This document shows positions 1-7,535 of a stretch of 42,531 nt of DNA, piece by piece. Each line of letters opens with the position of its first letter. Positions within the stretch are counted from its first letter, which is position 1. Under the pieces are notes generated by a model. The model did no database searches. It was not told where the DNA came from and saw only the letters and a program-made list of their open reading frames with translations. The stretch covers positions 1 through 42,531 of the forward strand of contig NZ_FRBI01000042.1 in assembly GCF_900142575.1 (NCBI RefSeq). Reading direction: 5' to 3'. The translations under genes were made by a program, and so were the position numbers. Source of the stretch: Actinacidiphila paucisporea (GTDB taxonomy: Bacteria > Actinomycetota > Actinomycetes > Streptomycetales > Streptomycetaceae).

Positions 1-1
1 C

Positions 2-20
2 CCAGGGCGATTGCAAAGTC
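2..20 (+). repeat. Left terminal inverted repeat of the IS
   Basis: Reads CCAGGGCGATTGCAAAGTC. It pairs with the reverse complement of 1329-1347 with one mismatch (G versus T at the twelfth base). Confidence 0.85.
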
Positions 21-43
21 TGATGATCTTGGATTGGTGCTGG

Positions 44-1202
44 TCAGTTGAGTCCGAGGAGGGTCAGTGGCCGCTCGAAGGGGCGGAGGGACATCTCGCG
101 GAGTCCGGCGGCGATGTTGGTGTGGCCGGCGGCACGGAGCTGGTTGATGGCGAAGCTGCGGAGGGTGGCCATGTTCTCCGGTCCGTGTCCGGTGCGGACC
201 TTGGAGGCGTCCTCGTGGAAGGCGGTGTCCCGCACAAAGTGCAGTCGGTTTTCGATCACCCACTGTGACCTCACGACCTTCGCGATGCGCTCGGGAGTGG
301 CCTGGCGGCTGGTCAGGTCGGTGATGACGTAGACGGTCTCGCGAGTGCGTTTGCCGGTCCGGGCCGAGGTGCGGTGGCGCACGATCTTCGCGACCTGGGC
401 GGCGTGCGGGAAGTTGATGCCGAGGTCGGTGACGGTCAGTGCCTGTACGACGCGGGTTTCCAGGCGTCCGTGGCCGGTGGAGCGGTCGCGGTCGTAGAAC
501 TTCGCTGTCGCTTCGCCTCAGGGCAGAATCCGAAGCTGCTCGTGCAGGCCCTTCTGGTTCTTCTTGACGGTGAACGCGTAGTGCGCTTTCTTGGTCTCCA
601 CCAGGTAGCGGGCGTGGTCACGGTGGGTGTGCAGGGCGTCGGCGGTGACCGTCACCCCCGGTCAGGTTGTAGGGCTCCAGCAGCGCGGCGAAGCAGGTGA
701 TCTCATTCGTCTTGTCCGGCACTCGCAGTTGGGTGACTGTCATGCCCGTGCCGGTCATCGCCGCGAGCAGGTGCGCGGCCGGGGTGTCCGCATGGCGCGA
801 GCCGCGTGCGCTCTTGCCGTCCACGGCCAGGGTGTTCGTGCCAGCAGGGTCGTATCCCAGCAGGTCGGCCAGTCCGCCGGGGCAGGCGCGGTTGATCAGG
901 CGGCGGATGGTGGCCGGGCTTGGTGCCAGGCGGACACCGAGCGCCGTCACGGTGCGGGCGCCGAGCCGGGCGGGGGTGTCCTGTGGGGCGTTGCGCGCCC
1001 ACTGGCCGATCGCGGCGAAGGAGCGGGCCCCGGCCACCACGGCCGAGCAGGCCACCAGCATTACGCTCACGAACGGGTGACGCTTCCCGCGCCGGTGCCG
1101 TGGATCGGCCAGCGTCCGCAGCCGTGTCGCCAGCGGCCCGGTCACACGATGCTGACGCTTGGGCGACTTGATCAGGCAGACGGTGGCAGACTGACGGCAC
1201 AT
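44..1202 (-). pseudogene. ISAs1-family DDE transposase, disrupted
   Basis: Read on the minus strand, the N-terminal part matches the DDE_Tnp_1-associated region (GPLATRLRTLADPRHRRGKR onward). It is followed by the first catalytic Asp in LAVDGKSARGSR. The frame is lost at a run of five C (655-659 on the plus strand), where four would keep it open. Removing one base restores GVTVTADALHTH with the second Asp. A second lesion is an in-frame TGA (518-520) at a place where the family has Trp (LPW). Beyond it the frame continues with a C-terminal block containing the catalytic Glu in WVIENRLHFVRDTAFHED, ending at 44. All three catalytic residues are thus still encoded but not in one product. The start at 1202 is the ATG of MCRQSAT; an open frame extends to 1313. 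Confidence 0.85.
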
Positions 1203-1328
1203 CGAAGCTCCGGTTGGCGCAGGCGACTTGGCAAGGTCACCCGCATCAACGGGAGCTTCGTTGCGTTGGTAGCGCACCCACGGGACATCGTCACACCGCC
1301 GTGACCAGCACACCTACAAGATCAACCC

Positions 1329-1347
1329 GACTTTGAAATCGCCCTGG
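1329..1347 (-). repeat. Right terminal inverted repeat of the IS
   Basis: Reads GACTTTGAAATCGCCCTGG on the plus strand, the inverse of 2-20 with one mismatch. The TTG used as the earliest in-frame start of the integrase (1333) lies inside this repeat. Confidence 0.85.
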
Positions 1348-2724
1348 CGCGAGCGCACCTCTTTGTGGGGGAAGGGAAATCGCTACCGGGTCAAAGGCAT
1401 ACCCGGGGTCCAGGACCGGTCCTTCGACTCCAGCGAGGACGCGAAGAAGTGGCTCGCCGTGGCCCAGGCGGACAGTTCGCGGCAGGAGTTCGTCGACCCA
1501 AGGAACGGCGACATCCTCCTCGCCGACTACATCGAGGACTGCTGGTGGCCCAGCCGGACCGATGAACCCTCGACCGCGGCGCCCATGCGCAGCCGTATCC
1601 GGAACCACATCATTCCGCTCCTCGGCTCGTACCCCCTGCGTGAGATCGATGCTTCAGCTCTCCGCAAGTTCAAGGCGGGTCTACTCTCCCGTGTGGAGGA
1701 GTCGACCGCCGAGGTCATCTGGATCCACCTGACCACCGTTCTCAACGCAGCGGTCGACGACAAGTGCCTGGCCAAGAGCCCGGTAGCCGCCAACCGCAGC
1801 GTGAAACGGCCCAAGCCCGTCAAGAGGAAGGCGCAGGCGTGGCCTCGGGCAACCGCCGATGCCGTGCGGGCCAGTCTGCAGGAGCGTTACCAGCTCGCCG
1901 TGGACCTCGGACTCGGCCTCGGACTTCGTCAAGGCGAGGCGTTCGGCCTCGATGAAGAGGACTTCGACTTCAACGCCATGGTCGTACGCGTGCGGCGCCA
2001 GCTCCGTTGGGACGCGAAGGGCCGACCGTACTTCTGCCTACCCAAGGGCCGTAAGACCCGAGAGGTGCCCCTCTCCCCCAATCTCGCACGAAGGGCACGC
2101 CTCCACTTCCGGCGCTTCCCTCCAGTCGCGTGCACCCTGCCGTGGCGGAACCCGGAGGAGCCGACGACCGACCTCGAAGAGCGCCAGCGCAAGCCGATCA
2201 CGGTGCGGCTCGCCCTCAGCTCCTCGCACGGCCTGCGGATCAACTACAAGACCTGGAACGAGCGCAGCTGGAAGCCGGCGCTCGCAAGCGCCGGCGTGCT
2301 CCACGAGGTCGGCCGGAAGGTGGAGCAGCACGGCGCGCGCACCCGCAGTCTTCCCGTCTTCGAACGCTCACGGCGCGACATGTTCCACGTCCTGCGGCAC
2401 ACCTACGCCAGCGTGCAGCTGGAGGCGGGCGAGTCCATCGTCAGCGTGTCGGCCTGGCTGGGGCACTCCTCGCCGAACATCACGCTCGCCCACTACGCCC
2501 ACTTCATGCCCGGCGCGGGCCAGCGGGGTCTGGCCGTCATGGACGCCTGGCTGGCGAGCGACCGGCAGCGGAAAGTCCCTGAGAAGTCCCTGGCGCCGTC
2601 GTGGCTCACCCCGGAGTCGCTGAAACCGCAGGTCACCGCCATCGCAGGCGGTGCCGCGGACATGAAGGTCAAATACAAGGAGACGGCCCGCGGCGGGCTC
2701 GCGGTCAACGTCATCGAGTGCTGA
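1333..2724 (+). CDS. Tyrosine recombinase (phage/ICE-type integrase), 5' end replaced by IS
   Basis: Site-specific recombinase that would integrate or excise a mobile element. The N-terminal part (about residues 1-60) resembles the arm-binding domain, followed by a SAM-like core-binding domain (about 62-150) and the catalytic domain (about 170-420). Catalytic residues are visible: Arg199 in GLRQGE, His352 and Arg355 in HVLRHTYAS, His378 in LGHSSPNIT, and the nucleophile Tyr388 in LAHYAHF. The core therefore looks intact. The only upstream in-frame start is TTG at 1333, inside the inverted repeat of the adjoining IS, with no clear ribosome site. Codons before about 1348 are IS-derived, so the native N-terminus is lost, perhaps only a few residues. 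No excisionase, replication gene or tRNA attachment site is seen to the right. It is probably the remnant edge of an integrated element lying to the left. Confidence 0.88.
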   Translation: MKSPWRERTSLWGKGNRYRVKGIPGVQDRSFDSSEDAKKWLAVAQADSSRQEFVDPRNGDILLADYIEDCWWPSRTDEPSTAAPMRSRIRNHIIPLLGSYPLREIDASALRKFKAGLLSRVEESTAEVIWIHLTTVLNAAVDDKCLAKSPVAANRSVKRPKPVKRKAQAWPRATADAVRASLQERYQLAVDLGLGLGLRQGEAFGLDEEDFDFNAMVVRVRRQLRWDAKGRPYFCLPKGRKTREVPLSPNLARRARLHFRRFPPVACTLPWRNPEEPTTDLEERQRKPITVRLALSSSHGLRINYKTWNERSWKPALASAGVLHEVGRKVEQHGARTRSLPVFERSRRDMFHVLRHTYASVQLEAGESIVSVSAWLGHSSPNITLAHYAHFMPGAGQRGLAVMDAWLASDRQRKVPEKSLAPSWLTPESLKPQVTAIAGGAADMKVKYKETARGGLAVNVIEC

Positions 2725-2832
2725 TCCCGCGCCGGGGGTCTTCCGGGCACCTGAGCCACCCGCCCGCACGTCCCGTTCCGTCCGCGCACCCGTCCCAGGA
2801 GGGCCCGCGGCTCATCGCCGGTCGGAGCACAG

Positions 2833-2881
2833 CTCGCAGCCGGGGCCGGCTACTTTCCCTGTAGTCGGCCCCGGCTGCGAG
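2833..2881. terminator. Long hairpin, likely bidirectional terminator
   Basis: Two 21-base arms (2833-2853 and 2861-2881) pair with one mismatch around the 7-base loop TTTCCCT. It lies between the convergent integrase (+) and csbD-like gene (-), 108 bases after the integrase stop and 14 after the csbD stop. Confidence 0.75.
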
Positions 2882-2895
2882 GTGGCACGAGCGGG

Positions 2896-3087
2896 TCAGT
2901 CCTTGTGCTTGAAGACGTTCTTGGCGGCGTCCTGGAGCTTCTGGCCCGCCTCGCGCACGTCGCCCTTGGCCTGGTCGCCGCGCCCCTCGGCTTCGAGGCT
3001 CTCGTTGCCGACCGCGTGGCCGACCGTCTCCTTGGCCTTGCCCTTCGCCTGCTCGGCCTTGGCTTCGACCTTGTCACTGTCACTCAT
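2896..3087 (-). CDS. CsbD family general stress protein
   Basis: A 63-residue, highly charged protein (MSDSDKVEAKAEQAKGKAKE...) with the lysine/alanine/glutamate-rich amphipathic repeat of the CsbD family (PF05532). The family is small and intrinsically flexible, and is induced by general stress in many bacteria; its molecular role is unknown. The ATG at 3087 is preceded by GGAG (3096-3099) at a suitable distance. Longer open frame upstream to 3549 has no such support. It is monocistronic and ends at the strong hairpin 2833-2881. Confidence 0.9.
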   Translation of the reverse strand: MSDSDKVEAKAEQAKGKAKETVGHAVGNESLEAEGRGDQAKGDVREAGQKLQDAAKNVFKHKD

Positions 3088-3188
3088 GGGAAACTCCTCA
3101 TTCTTCGGCCTCTTCGGTCGCCGTCTCGACCGCGAAGGAAAGCGGGAGGAACGACGGCGACGAATCGGCTCTGACGACAGGCGCCGGA

Positions 3189-3233
3189 AGGTTTCCGGCG
3201 GAGGTTGAGACGCTGCAGATTTTCCGGAAACCT
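3189..3233. repeat. Inverted repeat upstream of the csbD-like gene
   Basis: AGGTTTCCGG (3189-3198) is repeated inverted as CCGGAAACCT (3224-3233), a perfect 10-bp pair with a 25-base spacer. It lies about 100 bases upstream of the csbD-like start and could be an operator. The rest of the 3088-3303 interval shows no gene. Confidence 0.35.
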
Positions 3234-3303
3234 CCCGGCAGGAGGCTCCTGTCCACAATTCGCCAAGGCATTCCTGACCGCCGGGTAATATTCGGCACAG
3301 CAG

Positions 3304-3346
3304 TGCGGGCGGTGGCCCACCCGCTCCGGGTGGGCCACCGCCCGCA
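3304..3346 (-). terminator. Strong intrinsic-type hairpin after the 56-aa gene
   Basis: A perfect 20-bp stem (3304-3323 with 3327-3346) around a 3-base loop CTC. It begins 16 bases after the stop codon of the small hydrophobic protein gene. There is no T tract, as is usual in streptomycetes. Confidence 0.75.
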
Positions 3347-3362
3347 TGACGTGCCAGCCTGT

Positions 3363-3533
3363 CTACCAGCGGTACCAGCGGTTCCTGCCGCCACTGGAAT
3401 GGGTGCCCCGCATGACGAAGCCGAGCGCCCACACGACGAGGACGATCACAGCGATCCACCACAGAAGGTGGAGAGCAAAACCCCCGCCGAACAAGAGCAG
3501 CGCGAGCAGAAGAACAACGAGCAACGGTCCCAT
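3363..3533 (-). CDS. Small hydrophobic membrane protein (56 aa)
   Basis: An ATG at 3533 preceded by GGAGG (3543-3547, nine bases upstream) opens a 56-residue frame ending in TAG at 3363-3365. The product starts MGPLLVVLLLALLLFGGGFA, continues HLLWWIAVIVLVVWALGFVM, and ends in the basic aromatic tail RNRWYRW. It therefore has one long or two short membrane segments and an Arg/Trp-rich C-terminus. I recognise this type as the small 'hydrophobic protein' widespread in Streptomyces; its function is unknown. A strong hairpin follows directly. Its proximity to a CsbD-like gene suggests, but does not show, a role in stress. Confidence 0.85.
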   Translation of the reverse strand: MGPLLVVLLLALLLFGGGFALHLLWWIAVIVLVVWALGFVMRGTHSSGGRNRWYRW

Positions 3534-3583
3534 GATTATCTACCTCCAAGAGGCCGCGTTCCCCGTCCTGAACCTGTCATGCA

Positions 3584-3949
3584 CTACAGAAATACGACGT
3601 GCCTTGTCGCCCGGTGACGAAGGCGGGGCCTGCCCTGTCGCCGGCGTGCACAGCTGAAGCCCCGGCCGGAGCCGGTCCGCTCACTCCTCGGCCGCCAACC
3701 GGAGCACCGCGGCGGGCCAGGGCGCGTCGTACACACCGTCCTCGATGGGCGAGAGCAGGCCGAGGGTTCACATCCTGCAGAGCGGCGCGGGACGTCCGAC
3801 GGGGCTGGACGCGGGGCGACGACTCGGGACTCGGCCCAGGTGCCGGCGTCGAGCCACTGGTGGATCCGGAAGACCGTCCCCTGTGGTGACCAGGACCACG
3901 CGGCGATGACCTCCTCGTAGCGGTGAACGGCCTCCTGACGCCCGATCAT
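3584..3949 (-). pseudogene. Degraded or frameshifted reading frame, unidentified
   Basis: The N-terminal part (VIAAWSWSPQGTVFRIHQWL) looks protein-like. After about residue 55 the frame becomes an Arg/Ser/Pro-rich string typical of out-of-frame high-GC DNA. Another minus-strand frame ending at 3681 reads LLSPIEDGVYDAPWPAAVLR and LAAEE before its stop, again with normal composition. The two fragments together would give a product of about 85-90 residues with one frameshift near 3770-3780. I do not recognise the family. It could also be a short real gene plus chance sequence. Confidence 0.35.
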
Positions 3950-4048
3950 CGCAATGGTGGTGACCGGAAATAGGCCCGCCCCCAGCGTCGCGGAATAGTC
4001 CGAACGGGCCGATTAGGCCATGTGAAGTTGTGGCCGCCGCCAAATTTC

Positions 4049-4066
4049 GGCAAAGCTGGGCAAAGC
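4049..4066 (+). promoter_or_regulatory. Direct repeat in the leader of the lyase operon
   Basis: GGCAAAGC occurs at 4049-4056 and again at 4059-4066, exactly ten bases (about one helical turn) apart. It lies some 80 bases before the start at 4141. An AT-rich TATACC follows at 4074-4079. This may be an activator or repressor site; no regulator is identifiable. Nothing else is evident between 3950 and 4140. Confidence 0.3.
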
Positions 4067-4140
4067 GTCGGAATATACCGTACGCCCTTGCCTTGCCCTT
4101 TCATGCCCTGCCATTCCTTGCCTTCACCAGGGGAGCACGA

Positions 4141-5034
4141 GTGCAGTACGGAACCGCCCTGCGCAACGAGATCGCCGCCACCGGGACCACCCCGCTCATC
4201 GGGATCTACGACATGTATTCGGCCTCGATCGCCGCCCAGCACTACGACGGCTTCTTCGTCTCGGGATTCGGCTTCGCCGCGTCCCACTACGGACTTCCCG
4301 ACATCGGCTTCATCGCCTGGCCCGACATGGTCGCCTTCGCCGAGCGGCTGCGGCTGGCATTCCCCGCGCACCACATGCTGGTCGACATCGACGACGGTTA
4401 CGTGGACCCGGAGGTCGCCTGCCACGTCGTGCAGCGGCTGGAGCGGGCCGGCGCCTCGGGCGTGATCCTGGAGGACCAGAAGCGGCCGCGGCGCTGCGGG
4501 CACGCCGACGGCAAGCTCACACTGCCGTTGGAGGAGTACCTGGAGAAGCTGGAGCTGGTGCTCGCCAGCCGCACGGACCTGGTCGTGGTGGCGCGTACCG
4601 ACGCCACCGAGGACGAGGACATCCTGCGCAGGGCCGCCGCGCTGGCCGAGACGGACGCGGACGTCGTGCTGGTCGACGGGGTGCGCAGCGTGGAGTGGGT
4701 GCACCGGATCCGCGAGGTCATCGGCGACAAGCCGCTGCTGTTCAACCAGATCGCCGGCGGCAAGTCGCCGCGGCTGTCGCTGTCCGAGCTGACCGAGCTG
4801 GGTGTGGACGTCGCCATCTACAGCACGCCGTGCCTGTTCGCGGCGCACACCGCGATCGACAACGCGCTGACCGAACTCAAGGAAGCCGACGGGCGGCTGC
4901 CCGAGGTGCGCGGCGCCGGCGCGGTCGGGGTGGCAGGCTCCACGCAGCTGCTGGAGCGCAACCTCAGCCGGCACCACCGCGTTTCCGTACCGCACACCTC
5001 ACCGGCGCCCGACCGCCGGCCCGTCGCCGTCTGA
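4141..5034 (+). CDS. Isocitrate lyase/PEP mutase superfamily enzyme
   Basis: A 297-residue (beta/alpha)8 enzyme of the ICL/PEPM superfamily, which makes or breaks C-C or C-P bonds of alpha-oxyacids with Mg2+. Visible motifs are GIYDMYSASIAA, the metal-binding VDIDDGYVD, EDQKRPRRCGH and VVARTDA. EDQ..PRRCGH resembles the K(K/R)CGH signature of methylisocitrate and isocitrate lyases with its catalytic Cys, rather than the EDKxxxKxNS loop of true PEP mutase. A C-C lyase or related decarboxylase is therefore more likely than phosphonate synthesis. The usual DTGYG metal loop reads DDGYV here. The GTG start at 4141 is preceded by AGGGGAG (4129-4135), so the longer frame from 4030 is not used. The next gene begins within 20 bases, suggesting an operon. 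The substrate is unknown. Confidence 0.8.
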   Translation: MQYGTALRNEIAATGTTPLIGIYDMYSASIAAQHYDGFFVSGFGFAASHYGLPDIGFIAWPDMVAFAERLRLAFPAHHMLVDIDDGYVDPEVACHVVQRLERAGASGVILEDQKRPRRCGHADGKLTLPLEEYLEKLELVLASRTDLVVVARTDATEDEDILRRAAALAETDADVVLVDGVRSVEWVHRIREVIGDKPLLFNQIAGGKSPRLSLSELTELGVDVAIYSTPCLFAAHTAIDNALTELKEADGRLPEVRGAGAVGVAGSTQLLERNLSRHHRVSVPHTSPAPDRRPVAV

Positions 5035-5050
5035 GCCGGTGTCCAGCACC

Positions 5051-5443
5051 ATGGGCAGGCATGTCCGGCGACCGGGAGCGTACGGGAGGCCCTTCGGGCT
5101 CACGGTGGTCCGCCGGGTGGGCGTCGCGGCGCTGCTGGCCGCGGGCGTCCTGGCCGGCTGCGGCAGCGCGCAGTCCGCGGTCGCGGCGCCGGCCGGCTGC
5201 GGCTGCGCCGACCGGGAGGAGCCGGAGCCGGCGGCACCGTCGCGAGGCTCGAACAACGGCCTGGTGATCATCGACAACTCCGGCGCCGACTCGTGGCTCG
5301 AGGTGGACCGCACGCTCAACACCCTGCTGCAGAGCCAGGGAACGGCAGGCAGCGACCACGACGGCGACGGCGGCGACGTCCGCACCGACCGCGAACCCGC
5401 CGGGCACGCGGCCCAGCAGACCGCATCGGGAGGAGACGGCTGA
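5051..5443 (+). CDS. Small predicted lipoprotein, unknown function
   Basis: About 130 residues. A basic N-terminus is followed by VVRRVGVAALLAAGVLAGC, a lipoprotein signal with lipobox LAGC. The mature part is short, begins Cys-rich (CGCADREE), has a plausible folded core (NGLVIIDNSGADSWLEVDRT) and ends in a Gly/Asp-rich tail. A GTG at 5039 is an alternative start; neither start has a clear ribosome site, consistent with coupling to the upstream gene, which ends at 5034. The 3' end carries GGGAGGAG that serves the next gene. I do not recognise a family. Confidence 0.6.
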   Translation: MGRHVRRPGAYGRPFGLTVVRRVGVAALLAAGVLAGCGSAQSAVAAPAGCGCADREEPEPAAPSRGSNNGLVIIDNSGADSWLEVDRTLNTLLQSQGTAGSDHDGDGGDVRTDREPAGHAAQQTASGGDG

Positions 5444-5444
5444 C

Positions 5445-6557
5445 GTGTCCGCAACGCCTCGGTCGCCGTACGGGCGGCCCCGGCCGCGCCCGGCCGCCCC
5501 GCGGGGACCGGGGCCGGGCGCGGCAACGCCCGGCCCGGGCGGCGTCCTTCGGCGCGGGCTGCGGGGGGTCGGGCGGGTCGTCGACCCGTACGTCGCCGCG
5601 CTCGCCGCGACGGTCGGGCTCGCCGCGCTGCTGCCCGCCGAGGGCGGCGCGGCCGTCGCGGCGGGCGACACCGCCGACGTCGCCATCGGCCTGCTCTTCT
5701 TCCTCTACGGCAGCCGGCTGTCGGCCCGCGAGGCGCTGGACGGGCTGCGCGGGTGGCGGCTGCACCTGGTGGTCGTCGCCGCGACCTTCGTCCTCTTCCC
5801 GCTGCTCGGCCTGGCGGCCGGGGCGGCCATGCCCGGCCTGCTCACCCCCCAACTCTCCACCGGACTGCTGTTCCTGTGCGTGGTGCCCTCGACCGTCCAG
5901 TCGTCGATCGCGTTCACGTCCACCGCCCGCGGCAACGTCGCCGCGGCCATCTGCGCGGGCACGTACTCCAGCCTGCTGGGCATGGTGCTCACCCCGCTGC
6001 TGGCGGCGTGGCTGATCGGGTCCGCCGTGCGCTTCTCCGCGGACGGGCCGGCGGCGCTGGGCATCCAGCTGGTCGCGCCCTTCCTCGCCGGGCAGTTGCT
6101 GCGCCGCCGGACCGTCGGCTTCATCAGCCGGCACCGGAAGGTCCTGGGCCGGCTCGACCGGCTGTCGATCCTGCTGGTGGTCTACGCGGCCTTCAGCAAG
6201 GGCATGGCCGCGGGCATCTGGCACCAGGTCACCGTGCCGCGGCTCGCCGCCCTGCTGCTCGTGGAGGCCGCCATGCTGGCGGTCGCGCTCGCCGCCACCT
6301 CCGCCGCCGCCCGGCGGCTCCGCTTCGCCGACGAGGACCGCATCGCGATCGTCTTCTGCGGCTCGAAAAAGAGCCTGGCGACCGGACTGCCCATGGCCGC
6401 CGCCCTCTTCGGCCCGCGTGCCGGCCTGGCGATCCTGCCGCTGATGCTCTTCCACCAGATGCAGCTCGCGGTGTGCGCGGTCATCGCGACCCGCTGGTCG
6501 CGCCGGCCCGCACCCGCGCCGCCCGCGCCCGTACCGGCCGGGGCGGGCGCCGCGTGA
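5445..6557 (+). CDS. SBF-like (bile acid:sodium symporter family) transporter
   Basis: A 370-residue polytopic membrane protein with about nine to ten hydrophobic segments after a Pro/Arg-rich N-terminal extension of about 45 residues. LCVVPSTVQSSIAFTSTARG followed by NVAAAICAGTYSSLLGMVLT is the conserved core of the SBF-like/BASS family (PF13593, related to SLC10A7). Relatives carry organic anions, including keto acids, often with sodium. The GTG start lies one base after the preceding stop and behind GGGAGGAG (5428-5435), so translation is probably coupled to the lipoprotein gene. Together with the upstream lyase-fold enzyme this suggests uptake or export of an organic acid handled by that enzyme, which is inference only. 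Confidence 0.82.
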   Translation: MSATPRSPYGRPRPRPAAPRGPGPGAATPGPGGVLRRGLRGVGRVVDPYVAALAATVGLAALLPAEGGAAVAAGDTADVAIGLLFFLYGSRLSAREALDGLRGWRLHLVVVAATFVLFPLLGLAAGAAMPGLLTPQLSTGLLFLCVVPSTVQSSIAFTSTARGNVAAAICAGTYSSLLGMVLTPLLAAWLIGSAVRFSADGPAALGIQLVAPFLAGQLLRRRTVGFISRHRKVLGRLDRLSILLVVYAAFSKGMAAGIWHQVTVPRLAALLLVEAAMLAVALAATSAAARRLRFADEDRIAIVFCGSKKSLATGLPMAAALFGPRAGLAILPLMLFHQMQLAVCAVIATRWSRRPAPAPPAPVPAGAGAA

Positions 6558-6743
6558 GCGCCGCCGCGGGAGGGTGCCCGGAAGTGCGGCTGTTCCGGGC
6601 CGGGTGCGGGCAGGTCATCGAACGGGTCACCCCGGAGGGTGACTTCGCGGGATCGCCGGCGGGAGGACCAATCCGCGCGGCCGGCCGTCACGAAGGGGAG
6701 GTGACCCGCCCGCTGACCGAGCGGGCGCCCGAAGAGATGGGGC
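6558..6743 (+). promoter_or_regulatory. Intergenic leader with two hairpins
   Basis: GTCACCC/GGGTGAC (6626-6632 and 6637-6643, loop CGGA) may end the transporter transcript. CGCCCGCT/AGCGGGCG (6707-6714 and 6720-6727) lies 16 bases before the ferritin-like start and may affect its translation. No gene is seen. Confidence 0.35.
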
Positions 6744-7535
6744 GTGATGGCCGGAGAGCACATCGACACCCGGCTGCTCGAAGAACTGACCGAGCAGTCA
6801 CAGGACCTGAACAGCGACGCCGTACGCATCACCCAGGACGCGCTGGACGACTTCACGGAGGCCACCGGGCCTCAGCCGCGCCGCTGGTGGCAGCGCGGGA
6901 GCACGGTCGCCGGAGCGGCGGGCGCCGCGGCCCTGCTGGCTTCGGTGCGCGCCGCCGCCACCACGTCGAGCGACGACATCATGGCGCTGCAGACCGCGGC
7001 GTCGATCGAGAACCTGGCGATCAGCGTCTACCGGGCCGCCGCCGGCCTGCCGTTCATCAAGGACGGCAACAAGACGATCGCGGCCTTCATCGCGAAGACC
7101 ACCACGCAGCACCAGGCACACGCGCAGGCCTTCAACGCCGCCGTCACCCAGGCCGGCGGCACCGCGCAGAACGCCCCGGACCCGAAGTACGCGGCCGTGG
7201 TGCGGAAGACGCTGCCGACCATCAAGACCTCGGCCGACGTGGTGAAGCTCGCCATCACGCTGGAGGACGTGGCCGCGCAGACGTACACCAAGAACGTCAG
7301 CCAGGTCAGCAGCGCCCAACTGCGCAAGCTCTTCGCTTCGGTGGCGCCCGTGGAGGCCCAGCACCGTGCGACGCTGCTGGCCGTGCAGGCCCTGCTCGCC
7401 GGGAATCTCGACGACCTGATCGCCATCCCGACCGACGTCGCGAAGCTGCCCGCGGCCGCCGGCAGCGTCGGGATCCCGAACGCCTTCTACCCGACCGTGA
7501 ACGCCTCGCCGATCTCTGAGGGGGCCGTGAAGTGA
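6744..7535 (+). CDS. Exported ferritin-like domain protein 1
   Basis: A 263-residue protein. After about 50 hydrophilic residues comes RRWWQRGSTVAGAAGAAALL, a twin-arginine-like export or anchor segment. Residues from about 75 form a ferritin-like four-helix bundle (PF13668 type) with repeated Glu/His helices: ASIENLAISVYRAAA, TTTQHQAHAQAFNAA, KLAITLEDVAAQTYTKN and APVEAQHRATLLAV. These supply Glu and His in positions suitable for a di-metal site. Family function is not settled. GTG 6744 and ATG 6747 are adjacent possible starts. The stop overlaps the GTG of the next gene, a paralogue, so the two are co-translated and may form a hetero-oligomer. Confidence 0.78.
   Translation: MMAGEHIDTRLLEELTEQSQDLNSDAVRITQDALDDFTEATGPQPRRWWQRGSTVAGAAGAAALLASVRAAATTSSDDIMALQTAASIENLAISVYRAAAGLPFIKDGNKTIAAFIAKTTTQHQAHAQAFNAAVTQAGGTAQNAPDPKYAAVVRKTLPTIKTSADVVKLAITLEDVAAQTYTKNVSQVSSAQLRKLFASVAPVEAQHRATLLAVQALLAGNLDDLIAIPTDVAKLPAAAGSVGIPNAFYPTVNASPISEGAVK

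Larger units (their letters stand above)
2..1347. mobile_element. ISAs1-family-like insertion sequence, complete but defective
   Basis: The element is bounded by near-identical terminal inverted repeats (2-20 and 1329-1347, 18 of 19 bases matching). Weaker similarity continues inwards, for example GTGCTGGTCA at both ends. It holds one transposase gene on the minus strand. The length of 1346 bp fits the ISAs1 family. A target duplication cannot be checked because the left flank is outside the window. The right end abuts the integrase gene, so the element appears to have inserted into or just before its 5' end. The transposase is broken, so the copy could move only if a related enzyme acts on it. 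Confidence 0.85.

Noticed and set aside
2725..2832. Attachment site or tRNA next to the integrase
   Set aside because: No cloverleaf or repeated att-like core is visible on the right side within the window.
4141..5034. Phosphonate biosynthesis (true PEP mutase)
   Set aside because: The EDKxxxKxNS loop of PEP mutase is replaced by EDQ..PRRCGH, and no phosphonopyruvate decarboxylase or other phosphonate gene is nearby.
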